From an uncultured Candidatus Altimarinota bacterium (lineage in GTDB: Bacteria > Patescibacteriota > Gracilibacteria > BD1-5 > UBA6164), in the NCBI GenBank assembly GCA_937931775.1, contig CALHAQ010000058.1:1-6658 (forward strand): DNA of 6,658 bases, in the 5' to 3' direction. Of the stretch, positions 5,767-6,658 are shown piece after piece (position 1 is the first letter of the stretch; each line of letters begins with the position of its first letter). The notes beneath the pieces were generated by a model. The model was not told where the DNA came from. It worked only from the letters and a program-made list of their open reading frames with translations, and did not search any database. Made by a program: the position numbers and the translations under genes.

Positions 5767-6658
5767 ATGATAGATAGAATTTCAGATGCTCTGTATGGTA
5801 TAGCTTATAGTATTATAGACAATAAGCTGGTATCTGCGATTGTATTCTTTGCTCTCATGTCAGGAAGTTGGGGTTCATATACCTATATTCCTGAAGTATT
5901 TCCATCTCTCAAAAACACTCCAGAAGAAATAGTTACTATTGACCCTATTGATATCATAGATACTGCAACTTGAGGAGAACTTATAGATACCCTAGAAAAT
6001 ACTGACACAACAGAAATACCAGAACAAGATGATCCAAGCCTAGATACTCAGGAAACAACAGAAAAAATTCCAGAAGAAGAAAAACAAGAAGAAAAAAAAT
6101 CAATCGTCTCAAGAATTCTTTGAGTATTCACATGAGGAAATGAGAATAATAAAGGAAGTGGAAAAAGAGACACCCAAACTCCTGATATACCGAATAGTGC
6201 GGTTCCCGATACGGAAACAACAGAGAGTATAACTCCTCTAATAGCAGAAGAATGAGTCGATACTATTCAGACTCCTGAAGAGATAGCAGCTGTAATAGAT
6301 ACACCTATTACAACTGAAGATACTATAAAAAATCCTGTAATTCCTACAATTTCAACACAAGACGATACGACTGATAATACAAATACTCAGGTAAATTCTA
6401 CTGATCCAGTTGATCCTACCGATCCTGCCGATTCTGCCAATCCTGTTGATCCTACCGATCCAGTTGATCCTGCCGATCCTGCCGATTCTGCCAATCCTGT
6501 TGATCCTACCGATCCAGTTGATCCTGCCGATCCAGTTGATCCAGTTGATCCTACCGATCCTGTTGATCCTGTTGATCCTGCCGATCCAGTTGATCCTACC
6601 GATCCTGCCGATTCTGCCAATCCTGTTGATCCTACCGATCCAGTTGATCCTGCCGATC
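5767..6658 (+). CDS. Membrane-anchored acidic protein with Asp-Pro repeat stalk, 3' end beyond right edge
   Basis: Unrecognised family. 297 codons are open from the ATG to the window edge, with TGA read as Gly at residues 69, 119, 123 and 163. An N-terminal region (1-20) precedes one hydrophobic segment (about 21-40), probably a membrane anchor or uncleaved signal. Residues 41-211 are low-complexity and rich in Glu, Asp, Thr, Pro and Ile. They include an acidic-lysine patch (EEEKQEEKK, about 103-111) and a short Gly/Asn/Lys-rich linker (119-133). From residue 212 to the edge the protein is a near-perfect XDP tripeptide array (X = T, V or A), with periodic ADS-ANP variants. This looks like an extended, unstructured or polyproline-like spacer that would carry a distal domain away from the membrane; the distal domain, if any, is not in the window. 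The 11-bp gap after the pilin-like gene suggests an operon and a shared surface role. No Shine-Dalgarno is seen. Topology and function are inference. Confidence 0.82.
6400..6658 (+). repeat. In-frame 9-bp tandem repeat array with 54-bp higher-order unit
   Basis: 28 complete 9-bp units plus one partial unit, each of the form (ACC/GTT/GCC)-GAT-CC(T/A), encode T/V/A-Asp-Pro. A 54-bp (six-unit, 18-residue) module occurs in tandem at 6424-6477 and 6478-6531 and again at 6604-6657. 6403-6478 is identical to 6583-6658 (76 nt, 180 bp apart). GATC occurs 23 times in 6403-6658. The array is clearly richer in G+C than the rest of the window and contains no TGA. It continues past the window edge. Confidence 0.95.

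Noticed and set aside
6387..6620. Minus-strand ORF encoding a Gly-Ser-Thr-rich, collagen-like protein.
   Set aside because: It is the antisense reading of the XDP repeat. A 9-bp repeat without a stop in one frame stays open in other frames too. There is no start context, and the plus-strand frame has the real gene.
1..6658. TGA read as Trp (code 4) or as selenocysteine.
   Set aside because: TGA positions fall on invariant glycines of the helicase and polymerase. Trp is encoded by TGG in these genes. The number and distribution of TGA codons, in unrelated genes, do not fit Sec.
6400..6658. CRISPR array.
   Set aside because: The units are 9 bp, contiguous and in frame within a protein gene; there are no unique spacers.

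Overview
This AT-rich window reads coherently only if TGA is translated as glycine. Six protein-coding genes then open fully, with 41 in-frame TGA codons among them. All four visible stop codons are TAA. Many of the TGA codons fall at positions where the protein family requires glycine, for example in the Y-family polymerase and DEAD-box helicase motifs. This is genetic code 25, known from the candidate phyla Absconditabacteria (SR1) and Gracilibacteria (BD1-5) of the Candidate Phyla Radiation, so the source is most likely one of these small episymbiotic or host-dependent bacteria. The sequence does not decide which. Reading with the standard code makes most of these genes look like broken fragments; they are not.

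Layout, left to right. The 5' part (start of the Y-family translesion DNA polymerase) of a minus-strand gene occupies 1-527 and runs off the left edge. A perfect 18-bp hairpin (561-601) separates it from a minus-strand gene for a 135-residue, probably four-helix membrane protein (611-1018). A short divergent intergenic region leads to a plus-strand gene (1105-2718) for a lipoprotein with a calcium-binding-type FG-GAP beta-propeller and a C-terminal ASPIC/UnbV-like segment (CRTAC1-like). It converges on a minus-strand RhlE-type DEAD-box RNA helicase (2758-3999) across a bidirectional terminator. An AT-rich 301-bp intergenic region with imperfect inverted repeats follows. Then come two plus-strand genes 11 bp apart: a 484-residue prepilin-like protein with a large ectodomain (4301-5755), and a membrane-anchored acidic protein whose C-terminal part is an Asp-Pro tripeptide repeat array running off the right edge (5767-6658+).

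Functionally, the window mixes housekeeping or stress nucleic-acid enzymes (translesion polymerase, RNA helicase) with surface proteins (FG-GAP lipoprotein, pilin-like protein, DP-repeat stalk). The last two probably form a transcription unit for a surface structure, which would fit a lifestyle based on attachment to other cells. None of the six starts has a convincing Shine-Dalgarno sequence, and leaders appear short.
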